A stretch of DNA of 64,000 nucleotides from Pararhizobium sp. (GCA_017794825.1 CP051237.1:5877342-5941341); one strand, 5' to 3'. Numbered from the stretch's first letter, positions 9,091 to 18,803 are shown. Made by a program: numbers and translations. The notes: generated by a model from the sequence alone, not told the origin.

Positions 9091-10506
9091 TCAACCGCGT
9101 TGGAACAGTTTCTCGGCCATGACCCCGACGCGGCTTTCGATCGCTTCGCAGGCGTCGAGGATCATGTCCTCCCGGAAACGTCGTCCGACGATCTGCACCC
9201 CGACCGGCAGTCCGTCATTGTAGTTGGCCGAGACATTGCCGGCGGGCAGTCCCATGTAGTTCATGGAGCCGACATAGTAGGCGCTGCCGATCATGTCGAT
9301 AACGCCGTCCATGCCTTGCGCGTCGCGATCCCACGCAAGCGTCGGCTGATGCAGGAAGGGCGTCAGCACCAGCGGATATTCGTTCAGGAACAGCAGCCAT
9401 TGCCGGATATGGTGGGAACGCCTGGCCATCGCCTGAATCAGTTCGGTCTCGCTATACGGCTTGAAATATTCGTAATAGTTCCGGAAAATTTCCCCGATCG
9501 TCTCGCTTCCATATTTCAGGATATCGTCGCCGAGCAGGATCTTCATTTCCCCGAAAAGCGCGCTGCCCATTTCACGGCCGATCACGTCAACAGCAGGCGG
9601 CTCGGCGTCCGTCACATCGTAGCCGGCGTCGACAAGCGCCTGCCTGGCGGTGTCGAGAGCCTTCTCTACGGCCGGATGAAGCGGGAACTCGTACGTGTTT
9701 TTGGTGAAGGCGACCTTCACCTTTCCTTCCGGTTTCTCCCCGTCAAACGGCATCGGAACCATCCACGGGTCGTGCGGGTCGTAGCGGATCAGCGATTTCA
9801 TCGCCAGGCGCACGTCGCGGGTCTCGCGCGCGATCACGCCCTGCACGGACATCAGCTGTGCAAGCATGCCCCGCTCCGCGCTCGCTGACGGATTGTAGGC
9901 CGGCGTGCGTCCGAGCCCGGGCTTCACGCTGACGGCGCCCGTAGCCGCCGGCGGAAACCGCAGCGATCCCGCGATATCGTTTCCGTGCGACAACGGCCCC
10001 ATGCCGGACATCACCGCCGACGAAGCGCCGCCAGATGAGCCGCCCGACGTCGCCCAGTCGTTCCAGGGGTTGTAGGTGCGTCCGTGCAACTCGTTCGACG
10101 TCGTGGCCCGCATCGAGAATTCCGGTGTATTCGTTCGGCCGATGATGATTGCGCCGGCCTCACGGAAACTGCGCACGATTGGCGAATCCTCGGGCGCAAT
10201 GATGTCCTTGAACGCCGTGACCCCGTTCGGCGTCGCCTTGCCTTTCTGGTCGACGTTTTCCTTCACCGTCACCGGCACGCCGTGCAGCGGACCAATCGGG
10301 CCGCTTGTTTTCAGGATACGGTCATACTCTTCGGCCTGGACAAGCGCCTCGTCGGCCAGATCGTCCACCACGGCGTTGATATGCGGATTGCGGTCGCGCA
10401 TCCGGTCGACACAGGCCTGAACAGCCTGCGTTACGGAAGCGCCTCCATTTGCGATGCGCTCGGACAATTCGCAGGCGCTCAATTGCCACAACGGACGGTC
10501 GGTCAT
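9091..10506 (-). CDS. Amidase (amidase-signature family)
   Basis: This 471-residue hydrolase has the Ser-cis-Ser-Lys triad of the amidase-signature family. Lys82 lies in PVTVKENVD, the cis-serine in SGGSSGG (about 157), and nucleophile Ser181 in GNDIAGSLR. The glycine-rich core is in the usual place and the length is normal. The common GTDxGGS form is GNDIAGS here, as in many amidase paralogues. It sits just downstream of the ArsR gene on the same strand (27 bp), so the two may be co-transcribed. The substrate, an amide or acyl-ammonia compound, is unknown. Confidence 0.87.
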   Translation of the reverse strand: MTDRPLWQLSACELSERIANGGASVTQAVQACVDRMRDRNPHINAVVDDLADEALVQAEEYDRILKTSGPIGPLHGVPVTVKENVDQKGKATPNGVTAFKDIIAPEDSPIVRSFREAGAIIIGRTNTPEFSMRATTSNELHGRTYNPWNDWATSGGSSGGASSAVMSGMGPLSHGNDIAGSLRFPPAATGAVSVKPGLGRTPAYNPSASAERGMLAQLMSVQGVIARETRDVRLAMKSLIRYDPHDPWMVPMPFDGEKPEGKVKVAFTKNTYEFPLHPAVEKALDTARQALVDAGYDVTDAEPPAVDVIGREMGSALFGEMKILLGDDILKYGSETIGEIFRNYYEYFKPYSETELIQAMARRSHHIRQWLLFLNEYPLVLTPFLHQPTLAWDRDAQGMDGVIDMIGSAYYVGSMNYMGLPAGNVSANYNDGLPVGVQIVGRRFREDMILDACEAIESRVGVMAEKLFQRG

Positions 10507-10533
10507 GTTTTCATTCTCGCTGGTTCAGGCAGG

Positions 10534-11211
10534 TTAAAGAGAAAAGCGTTTCAGAAATGCTTTTTCGCCATTCGGCGTAAAGGCGACAATTCGGCTTCCG
10601 TCTATCCGCCGCGCCCATCCGAGTTCGTAGATGCGCTGGAGAAATGCGGCTCCGAGTTGGCCGGCAAGATGCGTTCGGCGGGAACTCCAGTCAAGACAGG
10701 ACCGGCACACTGGACGACGAGAGGTCTGGAATGAATGATCATCAATGCCGAAATCGGCGAGGAACGCCCTTCCCTTGTCGGTCAGGCGGATGTCCCCGTC
10801 CCAGTTGATATGCTCGTGTTTGACAAGACTGTCATACATGCGCACGCCGAGATCGCCCGCCAGATGGTCGTAGCACACGCGGGCCTTGCGCAGCGCCGAA
10901 TCCTTTGGACCCGTTTGGGTTCTCGTATGGCCGAGCTTCGCAGCGAGCCCCATAATCGACGCCAGCGCGTCGCCGATCTCGTCGTCTCGGAGCTGGAAAT
11001 AGCGATGCCGCCCCTGTTTCCTCTGCTGGAGCAATCCCGCGTCCATCAGCTTCGCAAGATGCGAACTCGCCGTCTGTGCGGTCACGCCCGCTTCAAGCGC
11101 CAGCTCCGACGCCGTCAGCGCCTTGCCGCTCATCAGCGCGGTCAGAATATTGGCGCGCGCCGGATCGCCGATCAGCGCGCCGATCCTGGCAATGTCTGGA
11201 CCTTCCTTCAT
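10534..11211 (-). CDS. ArsR-family winged-helix transcriptional regulator
   Basis: This 225-residue regulator has an N-terminal ArsR-type winged helix: DPARANILTAL then the recognition region ASELALEAGVTAQTASSHLAKL at about 34-55 and the wing RKQGRHRYFQL. A C-terminal extension of about 120 residues has no metal-binding CxC pattern that I can see in the ArsR alpha3 site. I chose ATG 11211 (MKEGPDIARI), the usual N-terminus of this subfamily; a TTG ten codons upstream is an alternative. It probably controls itself and the amidase. Confidence 0.85.
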   Translation of the reverse strand: MKEGPDIARIGALIGDPARANILTALMSGKALTASELALEAGVTAQTASSHLAKLMDAGLLQQRKQGRHRYFQLRDDEIGDALASIMGLAAKLGHTRTQTGPKDSALRKARVCYDHLAGDLGVRMYDSLVKHEHINWDGDIRLTDKGRAFLADFGIDDHSFQTSRRPVCRSCLDWSSRRTHLAGQLGAAFLQRIYELGWARRIDGSRIVAFTPNGEKAFLKRFSL

Positions 11212-11251
11212 AGTTCGACAGTAATCGAACCATGTATTCAATACAAGCGCC

Positions 11252-12265
11252 CTACCGCTTCGCCCACCGCTTGATATCGTCGAAAATCTTCCCGCCGATC
11301 AGGATGCCGCGATTGAAGAAATCGCCGGTGGTGTGGATCGCTATCACGTAGCGCTGATCCTGCTTCTTGTCGTAGAAATAGATCGGGCTGCCGCTCTGCC
11401 CGCCCTCGGTGTCGACCATGTATTCCACGAAGCAGTCGTCGAAAGCGGACGTCCGCCCGGCGTTGTACCATAGCGTGCCGTAGGGTTTGTCCGGCGTCTG
11501 GGGAAAGCCGGCCGTGTTGACGAACAGCATCTCGCCGTCGAAACCATCCTCGGACAACACGTCCTTGACGCCGAAATAGCCGAGCCGCTTGCCGAGATGG
11601 GCTTTCTGGACCCTGTCGGGAATACGGATGGCGGCATAGTCGAAGCGATGCGCTTCATCCTCCTTGCCCCTGCCGATTTCCATCCAGACGCCTGGAATCA
11701 TGCAGTCATCACTGTCCGGTTCGTGGCACGGCACATCGCAAACGAAGACGCCGTACGGCGCAAGGCTGCCGTTGCGGCCCGGCACCACGCGAACGCGCGT
11801 CGCCCGCCTCGGCGGCTCTTCCCATCCGTAATAGCTGCGATCAACCAACACATGAGCCGCCGTCACGATCAGGTCTTCGCCGACGAAGAATCCCGTGCCC
11901 GCGCCCACCGGCCCCCGGTCATACTGAACCTCGAGATGGCAGATGCACCGCCACGGCGTCATCGCTGTGTCGTTCACGCGAACCCTGTTGTCCGCGCCGA
12001 TCACGTTTTCAGGCTTGGCGGCGAAGGCGGGCGCATCGCCCACGGCCACCATCGAATCGCTGGAATAGAAGCCGCCGTCCGGTCGCGCGTTCAGCACGGT
12101 AGGGCCCGAAACATAGCTGGTGTCGAAACCGGCTGTCGCGGCGCGAAAGACATTGAAACCCGGAACGTTCTCCGGCGATCCGCCGCCATTGGTCTCCGCC
12201 ATGAGGCTGCCGAGCATGCGCGCGGCCTTCTTTGATCGTGATCGTGTGGTTGCCTTGGCGGACAT
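11252..12265 (-). CDS. Trypsin-like (V8/S1-type) serine protease
   Basis: This 337-residue protein carries a chymotrypsin-fold protease domain at about residues 105-330. His138 is in VTAAHV, Asp209 in FDYAAI and nucleophile Ser291 in GGQSGSP. The first 100 residues are low in recognisable features and begin with a basic, Lys/Arg-rich segment; I see no signal peptide, so action in the cytoplasm is likely. The ATG at 12265 overlaps the stop of the preceding protease-PLD gene by one base (TGATG) and is preceded by GGGAGAA, indicating translational coupling. The two proteins very likely act together. Confidence 0.85.
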   Translation of the reverse strand: MSAKATTRSRSKKAARMLGSLMAETNGGGSPENVPGFNVFRAATAGFDTSYVSGPTVLNARPDGGFYSSDSMVAVGDAPAFAAKPENVIGADNRVRVNDTAMTPWRCICHLEVQYDRGPVGAGTGFFVGEDLIVTAAHVLVDRSYYGWEEPPRRATRVRVVPGRNGSLAPYGVFVCDVPCHEPDSDDCMIPGVWMEIGRGKEDEAHRFDYAAIRIPDRVQKAHLGKRLGYFGVKDVLSEDGFDGEMLFVNTAGFPQTPDKPYGTLWYNAGRTSAFDDCFVEYMVDTEGGQSGSPIYFYDKKQDQRYVIAIHTTGDFFNRGILIGGKIFDDIKRWAKR

Positions 12266-15126
12266 CAGCTTTCTCCCAGATATTCGGCAAGCGAAATGCG
12301 GCGATAGCCCGCCGGCGTCGCGCTTTCTGCTCCCGGCGTGACGAAACGGACAGCCCCGGCGGCCGCCTCGCCCCGCCAGCCATTGCGGGCGAGTTCGCTC
12401 CAGTCATATTCGAACAGCTCGGCGAAATAGGCGTTCGCCTTGGCGTTTCGAATGACAAGGCTGGCGTCGCGGTTGGGGCCGGTTCCCGCTGCGGTGAAGT
12501 TCTGGGAACCGAGCATCACGGTGTGGTCGTCGACAATCATTCCCTTGGTGTGGCAGGTGTCGAAATACCGGACATGATCATCGTCCGTGCGCATGCCGAA
12601 TTCCTTCAGGCGGCGCAGCGTCTTCTTCTCGCTGCCGAAGATGTTTCGAAAGATGATGCGGACGTCGAGACTGGCCTGCTGCTTGTGCCTGATCGCCCGC
12701 GCAATGGCGAGAAAGTGCTCCGGCGTGCTGTCGATCTGCGACCACAGGCTGAAAGACTGGTTTTCTATCAGCAGCCTTTCCCTGGCGCTTTCCACCAGTT
12801 CCAGCACGATCTCGGGGTAATTGTCCGGCGTCAGCAGCGGATGGACCGTCATCTCCTCGTCGAGTTCGAGCGGCTCAAAAACCCGGAACCGCGTCGGCTC
12901 TGGAGGCCGTTCGGCGATCGCCTCGGGAACCAGAACGTCCGGCGCCGCGCCAACCGTTTCGCTCTCGGTCAACAGCGCCGCTTCGCAATCATCGTAATCC
13001 TGTTCCAGATGACGCCGGAATGTCTTCGCCAGGCCTTCATGCCAGACGACGGCGTGCCATTCGCGATTGAAGTCGCGCACATCGAGCCATGTCAGGGTCT
13101 CGAACGGCTTGTCGATATTCGCTTGGTTCGTCGATTGCCAGTTGCCGCTCGAGAGCCAGAACGCCTTGTCCGACCGCTTGTTTCCACGCAGCCGATCCGT
13201 CCAGACCGCCACCTTGATGTGATAGGCCGTGGCGAACAGGCTGTTGGCGCCAAGCGCCGCCTTTGCCCATTTGAACCTCTTCTCCATGGTCGTCTCGAGC
13301 GACTTGATCGTATCGCGTTCCGGAATGTCGTCTTTCTTCTTCTCGCCTGACGTATCGTCGGGATCCTCCGCCCGGTCTCCCCGCTGGCGGTCCAGCGTAA
13401 GGGTGATCCGGGACCTCCGACGGTCGGCGATCTCCTCGATGGCCTTGACGACATGCGGCGCGGTCATGTGGTACATGCCGATGGTCAGTTGTTCGTAATC
13501 GTCGACGGCAAGAAACTGTTTGAGAACCGGCCAACCGCATTCAGGGCTCACATGCAGCGTCATCCTTATCCTGCCGCTGACGGGATCGAGGTTGAACTGG
13601 GGGTCGGACAGGTCACGGCTGTAGCGGGCCGTCCTGTCCGCGAACGCCTCGACCGAATAGCCCAGCAGTTCTTCGGCGACAGCCTCCGGATCGGCGAATT
13701 CGACCACCACCTCCACGCCGTCCACGACCGACCGCAGACCATAGGCGGCGAGTTCCAGACTTGCGCCCGGACGCACGCCGACGATCACGCCATAATCGTC
13801 GCTGAGTTTGCCGTCCTTGAAAAGGAAGCCGGCGTTGACCTGCAGAATGCGGTTGTCGTCCGGAAAGGACGCGAGATAGGCCCGGATGGCGGTGGCGGCC
13901 GCCTCGGCGCTTTGTTTGTCCGTCCGAATTGCACCATCGGCTGCGGCAGTTTGCGCCGTTGTCGCCGCGCCAAGCCTCACCGTGATTTCCAGCGGCACGG
14001 TCAGTGTAATCGCTCCATCGCTCGAAACCGATGTCGCTGTAACAGACGCGCCGCCCTGCCCGACTGGCATCGGCGGCCTCGTCGTATCGGCTGGCATGGG
14101 CGCGCGCGGCGCTTCGCCCTGCCAGGGCCTTTGCCGCGCCAGTTTCTCGAGTTCGGCGGCCGGCACCGCATAGTTGTTTCTGAACATCGCTCCCGCATAG
14201 TGCAGCCCGATCGCCTTTTTCTGTTTCAGGTCCCAGACGATGGACCCCGAATTGCCCGGCAGCGTCGAGCAGTCATGGGTAATGGACGCGTGTTCGGGAT
14301 CGGTCACCCTGCCCAGCGCCAGCCGCTTGATGCCGAACTCCGTTCCGAAAATCTGCTTGAACTTGCGCGCGTCATAGGACCGTGAATCGTCGCCCGGATA
14401 GCCGATAACGGCGACCGCCGCTCCGGTTTGCGCGTCGGTCGTCAGGGGCAATGGCCCGGATAGACGATCCGTTCCGGCGTTCCGGGCGACGCGCAGAAAC
14501 GCGACATCGAGTTGCGATGTCTGGGAAATCCAGATGATCTCCGTGACCGGAAACTCCCGGGCGGCGCTGCCGCCAAGTTCTTCGCGAAAGTCGATCTTCG
14601 CGCTTTGCGGAAGGTTGAAGTTGGGAATGCCCGGCTTGAAGACGAAACCTGCCTGGCCGCGTTTTGCGAACAGGTTCGCGACATGCGCGTTTGTCACGAC
14701 GATGTCGGACGCCCCGTCGAAATCGATGACCCAGCCGGTGCCCGCCCATTCGAAATTCGCGTTGTCGGCGATCTCGATGCGACCGATGGAAGGCAGCGCT
14801 TCTTCAAGTTTGTTCCGGTTGGAAGCTTCGTTGAGCGCTTCCATCAGCTCAGGCATGCCGGGGCCGTTGGCGTCGACGGACCGGTCGTCAACGGCGTCGT
14901 TCGTGACCCAGAAGACGGGCCGCGACCAGCGGATCACCGCTTCGAGTTGCGCCGATTCCGATACTCGTCCGAACGACGATTCCAGAGAAGGTCCAATGGA
15001 GGGATCACCGACAATTTGCGCCGATGTCGCTTGCCTGACGAGCTTTTCCGGTTTGGCGCCTTCCGCCGCGGCAAGCGCCGCCACTTTCCTGCGCAGCATA
15101 TCCAGGTCGTCTTTGCTGTCCGCCAT
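12265..15126 (-). CDS. Fusion of trypsin-like serine protease and phospholipase D-type (HKD) domain
   Basis: This 953-residue protein has two catalytic modules. Residues about 115-330 form a trypsin-like protease: His148 in VTNAHV, Asp207 in LDVAF, Ser293 in LPGNSGSI. A beta-rich linker follows, then a PLD-superfamily region with two HKD motifs. The first is HIKVAVWTD (His636, Lys638, Asp644) with a downstream SGNWQ. The second is HTKGMIVDD (His859, Lys861, Asp866) with GSQN. Both HKD motifs are intact, so lipase or nuclease activity is possible. No signal peptide is evident. I chose ATG 15126 because GGGAGG lies 5 nt upstream; a TTG ten codons earlier lacks one. It is the first gene of the pair. 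Confidence 0.87.
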   Translation of the reverse strand: MADSKDDLDMLRRKVAALAAAEGAKPEKLVRQATSAQIVGDPSIGPSLESSFGRVSESAQLEAVIRWSRPVFWVTNDAVDDRSVDANGPGMPELMEALNEASNRNKLEEALPSIGRIEIADNANFEWAGTGWVIDFDGASDIVVTNAHVANLFAKRGQAGFVFKPGIPNFNLPQSAKIDFREELGGSAAREFPVTEIIWISQTSQLDVAFLRVARNAGTDRLSGPLPLTTDAQTGAAVAVIGYPGDDSRSYDARKFKQIFGTEFGIKRLALGRVTDPEHASITHDCSTLPGNSGSIVWDLKQKKAIGLHYAGAMFRNNYAVPAAELEKLARQRPWQGEAPRAPMPADTTRPPMPVGQGGASVTATSVSSDGAITLTVPLEITVRLGAATTAQTAAADGAIRTDKQSAEAAATAIRAYLASFPDDNRILQVNAGFLFKDGKLSDDYGVIVGVRPGASLELAAYGLRSVVDGVEVVVEFADPEAVAEELLGYSVEAFADRTARYSRDLSDPQFNLDPVSGRIRMTLHVSPECGWPVLKQFLAVDDYEQLTIGMYHMTAPHVVKAIEEIADRRRSRITLTLDRQRGDRAEDPDDTSGEKKKDDIPERDTIKSLETTMEKRFKWAKAALGANSLFATAYHIKVAVWTDRLRGNKRSDKAFWLSSGNWQSTNQANIDKPFETLTWLDVRDFNREWHAVVWHEGLAKTFRRHLEQDYDDCEAALLTESETVGAAPDVLVPEAIAERPPEPTRFRVFEPLELDEEMTVHPLLTPDNYPEIVLELVESARERLLIENQSFSLWSQIDSTPEHFLAIARAIRHKQQASLDVRIIFRNIFGSEKKTLRRLKEFGMRTDDDHVRYFDTCHTKGMIVDDHTVMLGSQNFTAAGTGPNRDASLVIRNAKANAYFAELFEYDWSELARNGWRGEAAAGAVRFVTPGAESATPAGYRRISLAEYLGES

Positions 15127-15276
15127 GGTCGCCTCCCTGCGGTTCGCAGCCTGCAATCCGGTTACAGATCACGATCGCAGTGTAGCAAAAGTTGCTGGTG
15201 AAGGTGTGACAAAAACCACAAAGTGTTAGTATTGGCGGTTTTCTACATGCAATATACTGTGCTGCGGGAGCCGACC

Positions 15277-16659
15277 ATGATCATCGACAGTCCGAAACGG
15301 CGCGAGCATCTTCTCGCGATCGCCAGTCGCCTGCCGGAGCATGTAGCGCGGCTCGGCTGGTCCGGCGAGCAGTTGGCGCGGGAGAGACAGGTGCTTTTGC
15401 GCGAGACCGTCGCCTGGGCGAAGTTGCACTCCCCCTGGCATGCCGACAGGCTGTCGGACATCGATCCGGAGACAATGACGGAGGACACGCTTCATCGTAT
15501 TCCGGTGATGACCAAATCCGACGTGATGTCGAACTGGGACGCGATCGTCACCGACAGGAGACTGACCCTCGAAGGCTGCAACGCCCACATCCAGGACAAA
15601 TTGCGCGGCCGGACCAAGGATTACTACTATCTCGACGATTACGAGGTGTTCGCGACCGGAGGGTCATCCGGTTCCCGGGGCGTCTTCGTCTGGGGCTGGA
15701 ACGAATTCATCGAGATCGCCTGCGTCACGTTCCGATACCAGTATCGCGACGAGTCCATGCATTTCAGCAGCGGCAGGCGGGTGCTGGCGGTCATCGAAGC
15801 CGGCGAGATCGTGCATGGAAGCCCGTTCCTGTTCTCCGTCACGCCCCACCCCGACGCCGACATTCACTGGTTTCCGGCGCAGACCCCGACAAAGAAGCTC
15901 GTCGAGGAACTGAACAGAACGCAGCCGACGCACATCAACTGTTTCGCCTCAGCGCTGCAGGAACTGGCGGGAGAAGCGCTCTCCGGAAGGCTCAAGATCA
16001 GGCCCCGGCATATCGCCACCAACTCCGAACCGCTGATGCCGGAAGCCCGCGAGGCGGCCAGGAAAGCATGGGGGCTGGAGATCAACAACATGTGGGGCTG
16101 CGTCGAGGTCGGACATGTCGGCATCGAATGCGATCGCCACGAAGGCATGCACATGTCCGACGACGCGGTCATCACCGAATTCGTCGACCAGGACGACAGG
16201 CCGACCGGCGATCCGGAGAAAATCGCAAAGGTCCTGGTCACCTCGCTCTTCAATCGCGTGCAGCCGATCATTCGCTACGAACTCACGGATATCGCCATCC
16301 CGTCGGTCAATCCATGCAGCTGCGGCGCCGCCTTTCCCCTGATCAGAGAGGTCAAGGGACGCAGCGACGACGCCTTCCGCTATCCGGGAGGCGTGTCCGT
16401 TCATCCGCTGGTCTTTCGAACGCCGCTCGGCCAGCATCCGATGATCGAGCAATATCAGGTGCAGCAAACGCCGAACGGCGCAACGATCCGGATTGTCGGA
16501 CGCGGCGACCTGGATCTCGGCCTGTTGAAGAGCGATCTGATTGACGCACTGAAAGATTCAGGGCTGAAGGAACCCGAAATCGAGATCGATGTCGTGGAAA
16601 CCATCCAGAGACACGCCGAAACCGGCAAGCTCAAACGCTTCATTCCCCTGAAACACTGA
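15277..16659 (+). CDS. Phenylacetate-CoA ligase-like (PaaK-type) adenylate-forming enzyme
   Basis: This 460-residue protein belongs to the ANL superfamily, PaaK-like branch, as its short N-terminal part and phosphate-binding loop TGGSSGSRG (about 127-135) show. A later NMWGCVEVG segment corresponds to the A5 region, and EIEIDVVETIQRHAETGKLKRF is the C-terminal lid. Such enzymes activate a carboxylate as acyl-AMP and often transfer it to CoA. The substrate is not readable. Start at ATG 15277 is supported by GGGAG 6 nt upstream. Its 3' end overlaps the convergent MocR gene by 20 bp. Confidence 0.82.
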   Translation: MIIDSPKRREHLLAIASRLPEHVARLGWSGEQLARERQVLLRETVAWAKLHSPWHADRLSDIDPETMTEDTLHRIPVMTKSDVMSNWDAIVTDRRLTLEGCNAHIQDKLRGRTKDYYYLDDYEVFATGGSSGSRGVFVWGWNEFIEIACVTFRYQYRDESMHFSSGRRVLAVIEAGEIVHGSPFLFSVTPHPDADIHWFPAQTPTKKLVEELNRTQPTHINCFASALQELAGEALSGRLKIRPRHIATNSEPLMPEAREAARKAWGLEINNMWGCVEVGHVGIECDRHEGMHMSDDAVITEFVDQDDRPTGDPEKIAKVLVTSLFNRVQPIIRYELTDIAIPSVNPCSCGAAFPLIREVKGRSDDAFRYPGGVSVHPLVFRTPLGQHPMIEQYQVQQTPNGATIRIVGRGDLDLGLLKSDLIDALKDSGLKEPEIEIDVVETIQRHAETGKLKRFIPLKH

Positions 16660-18052
16660 CGGCGTCGCGGATCAGGGCCGCCAGCTGCCTCAGCGGCTCC
16701 TCCATCTCTTCCGGCGAAAACGCGCTGAATCCGGTCAAGAGCCCCTTCTTGCGGAGCGGCCCGTCGTAATAGGTCGAGAGCGGCGAACACGCCACGCCGG
16801 CTGCGAGCGCCGCCTGTGACAGGGCGACATCGTCCACGCGGTCGGCGAGCTCCAGGGCGATCTGCATGCCCGCCGGATTGTCGGAAAAGCGCGCCGCTGT
16901 CCCCAGTTCCCTCTGCAGCATCGCGACGAACGCCTCGCGCCGTTCGCCGTAGACCCGGCGCATCCGCCTGATGTGACGGTGGAACTCCCCCTCCTCGATG
17001 AACGTCGCCAACGGCAGCTGCGGCGCGACGGATGCGCGTGAACCGTATTTTCGCAAGGCCGTATTGAAACCGCCCACCAGGTGTTCGGGCAGCACCATGA
17101 AGCCGATTTTCAGGCCCGAAGAGAATATCTTGGAGAAACTGCCGACATACACCACACGCCTGCCGTCATCCAGCGACGCCATGGCGGGGATTGGCCGCCC
17201 GGCGAAACGGAACTCGCTGTCGAAATCGTCCTCGATGACGATGCTGTCGTTTCGCGCCGCAAATTGCAGAAACGCCAGCCGTCTGCCGGTCGACATGGCG
17301 CCGCCGAGGGGAAACTGGTGGGAAGGCGTCAGAATGATGGTTTTTATCCCAGCCGCCTCGCCGGGCAGCGCCGCGCCCTCCTCGTCGATATCGAGCCATT
17401 CGGACCGGAGATTATAGAGTTGCGCGAGGTTCAGCATCGGTCTGTAGCCGGGCCTTTCCAGCCCGACGCCGTCTCCCGGCGACGCAAGAACACGCAGCGA
17501 GAGATCCAGCGCGTCGCCGGCGCCCGCGGTGATGAGTATGCGTTCGGGATCGGCTGCAATCCCCCGCCAGGAGGCAAGATGCCCGGCGATCGCGGCGCGC
17601 AGTCTCGGGTGCCCGAACCCCTCCTCTTCGGCGAGCATCGCCTCGGCGGACTGCTTTGCCGTCCGCGACAGATGCCGCGCCCACTTTGCATGGGGAAACA
17701 GGCGCATATCAGGAACCCCCGGTGTAAATGGGCGCGGATGCATATGCCGTGATCGGGCGGGTTCCGGCGGCGTCGCCGCCCTACGGCCGTGCGCATCCGG
17801 AGGCCGGACAGGCTCGATATCGCACACGAAGTAACCGGACCCCTGCCGCGCCCGGATATAGCCTTCGGCCGCCAGCTGATCATAGGCGGAAACGATGGTG
17901 GATCGCGAAACGCCGAGTTCCCGCGCCAGTTCACGCGACGGCGGCAAGCGCGCGCCGGACGCCAATTCTCCCGTCATGATCCGGCGTCCCAACGATTCGT
18001 AGACCTGTTGGAACAGAGGCGCGGATTTTCCGTAGCTGATCTCGGTTTGCAT
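16640..18052 (-). CDS. MocR/PdxR-type transcriptional regulator (GntR HTH plus aminotransferase domain)
   Basis: This 470-residue regulator has an N-terminal GntR winged helix (LPPSRELARELGVSRSTIV, about 36-54) joined to a class-I aminotransferase-like domain. The PLP lysine is Lys308 in GSFSKIFSSGLK, and EDDFDSEF carries the aspartate that contacts the pyridine nitrogen. MocR proteins use PLP or its adducts as effector. It is transcribed divergently from a PNPOx-fold gene with 94 bp between them that contain direct and inverted repeats, the standard arrangement for a MocR controlling its neighbour. Confidence 0.92.
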   Translation of the reverse strand: MQTEISYGKSAPLFQQVYESLGRRIMTGELASGARLPPSRELARELGVSRSTIVSAYDQLAAEGYIRARQGSGYFVCDIEPVRPPDAHGRRAATPPEPARSRHMHPRPFTPGVPDMRLFPHAKWARHLSRTAKQSAEAMLAEEEGFGHPRLRAAIAGHLASWRGIAADPERILITAGAGDALDLSLRVLASPGDGVGLERPGYRPMLNLAQLYNLRSEWLDIDEEGAALPGEAAGIKTIILTPSHQFPLGGAMSTGRRLAFLQFAARNDSIVIEDDFDSEFRFAGRPIPAMASLDDGRRVVYVGSFSKIFSSGLKIGFMVLPEHLVGGFNTALRKYGSRASVAPQLPLATFIEEGEFHRHIRRMRRVYGERREAFVAMLQRELGTAARFSDNPAGMQIALELADRVDDVALSQAALAAGVACSPLSTYYDGPLRKKGLLTGFSAFSPEEMEEPLRQLAALIRDAVSVSGE

Positions 18053-18111
18053 AATTGGACTGATAATTTTTTCAATAATTGGATATTTTTCTTATACCAA
18101 TTTTTCGGTAT
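18051..18111. promoter_or_regulatory. Putative MocR operator region between divergent genes
   Basis: Direct repeats ATAATTGGAC (18051-18060) and ATAATTGGAT (18075-18084) lie 24 bp apart. They are followed by the inverted repeat ATACC-N8-GGTAT (18094-18111). Direct repeats on the same DNA face are what MocR/GabR-type dimers bind. The region is strikingly AT-rich compared with the flanking genes. Assignment as operator is an inference from position and repeat form. Confidence 0.55.
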
Positions 18112-18146
18112 CCGCCAATAACACAAAATTATTCAGGTGCGAACCG

Positions 18147-18803
18147 ATGACCACACAACAGCTCGAACAGACGCCGCGGACCAGGCTCAGGCGCAGTCAC
18201 AAGCGCGGCGACTTTGACCGCGAAACGATCAATTCGATCCTCGACGCCACATCGCTCTGCCATGTCGGATATCTGGTCGACGGAAAGCCGGCCGTCACGC
18301 CGACAATCCACTGGAGAGAAGGCGACCACGTCTATTGGCACGGCTCAAGCGCCAGCCGCGCGCTGAAAAACAGCAATGGTCACGACGTCTGTCTTACCGT
18401 TTCGTTGCTCGACGGCATGGTGCTTGCGCGTTCTGCCATGCATCACTCCGCCAACTATCGGTCCGTCATGATCTACGGGCACGGAACCAAGGTCACCGAC
18501 ATCGACGAAAAGAAGGCGAAGCTCCGCACTTTCCTGGATCAGCTTTTCCCGGGCCGCTGGGACATGCTTCGCCCCATGACCGATCAGGAACTCAAGGCGA
18601 CGATGATTCTCGGCATGCCGATCGAAGAGGCCTCCGCGAAGGTGAGAACCGGCGGTCCGATCGATGACGAGGAAGACTATGACCTTCCGATATGGGCGGG
18701 CGTACTGCCGCTCGTCCATGCGCTGCAGCGTCCGGTGCCCGATCCGCGCAACAGGCGCGGCGTCGAGATGCCCGACCACGTTCTCTCCTTTGCGCGTCCT
18801 TGA
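18147..18803 (+). CDS. Pyridoxamine 5'-phosphate oxidase-family (flavin-binding) protein
   Basis: This 218-residue protein fits the NimA-like branch of the PNPOx split-barrel fold: CHVGYLVDGKPAVTPTIHWREGDHVYWHGS, GHDVCLTVSLLDGMVLARSAMHHSANYRSVMIYG. Proteins of this type bind FMN or F420-like cofactors. True PNPOx activity is not assured because the C-terminal PLP-binding segment of PdxH is not obvious. Divergence from the PLP-sensing MocR suggests a link to vitamin B6 or to a flavin-dependent detoxification step. Confidence 0.8.
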   Translation: MTTQQLEQTPRTRLRRSHKRGDFDRETINSILDATSLCHVGYLVDGKPAVTPTIHWREGDHVYWHGSSASRALKNSNGHDVCLTVSLLDGMVLARSAMHHSANYRSVMIYGHGTKVTDIDEKKAKLRTFLDQLFPGRWDMLRPMTDQELKATMILGMPIEEASAKVRTGGPIDDEEDYDLPIWAGVLPLVHALQRPVPDPRNRRGVEMPDHVLSFARP

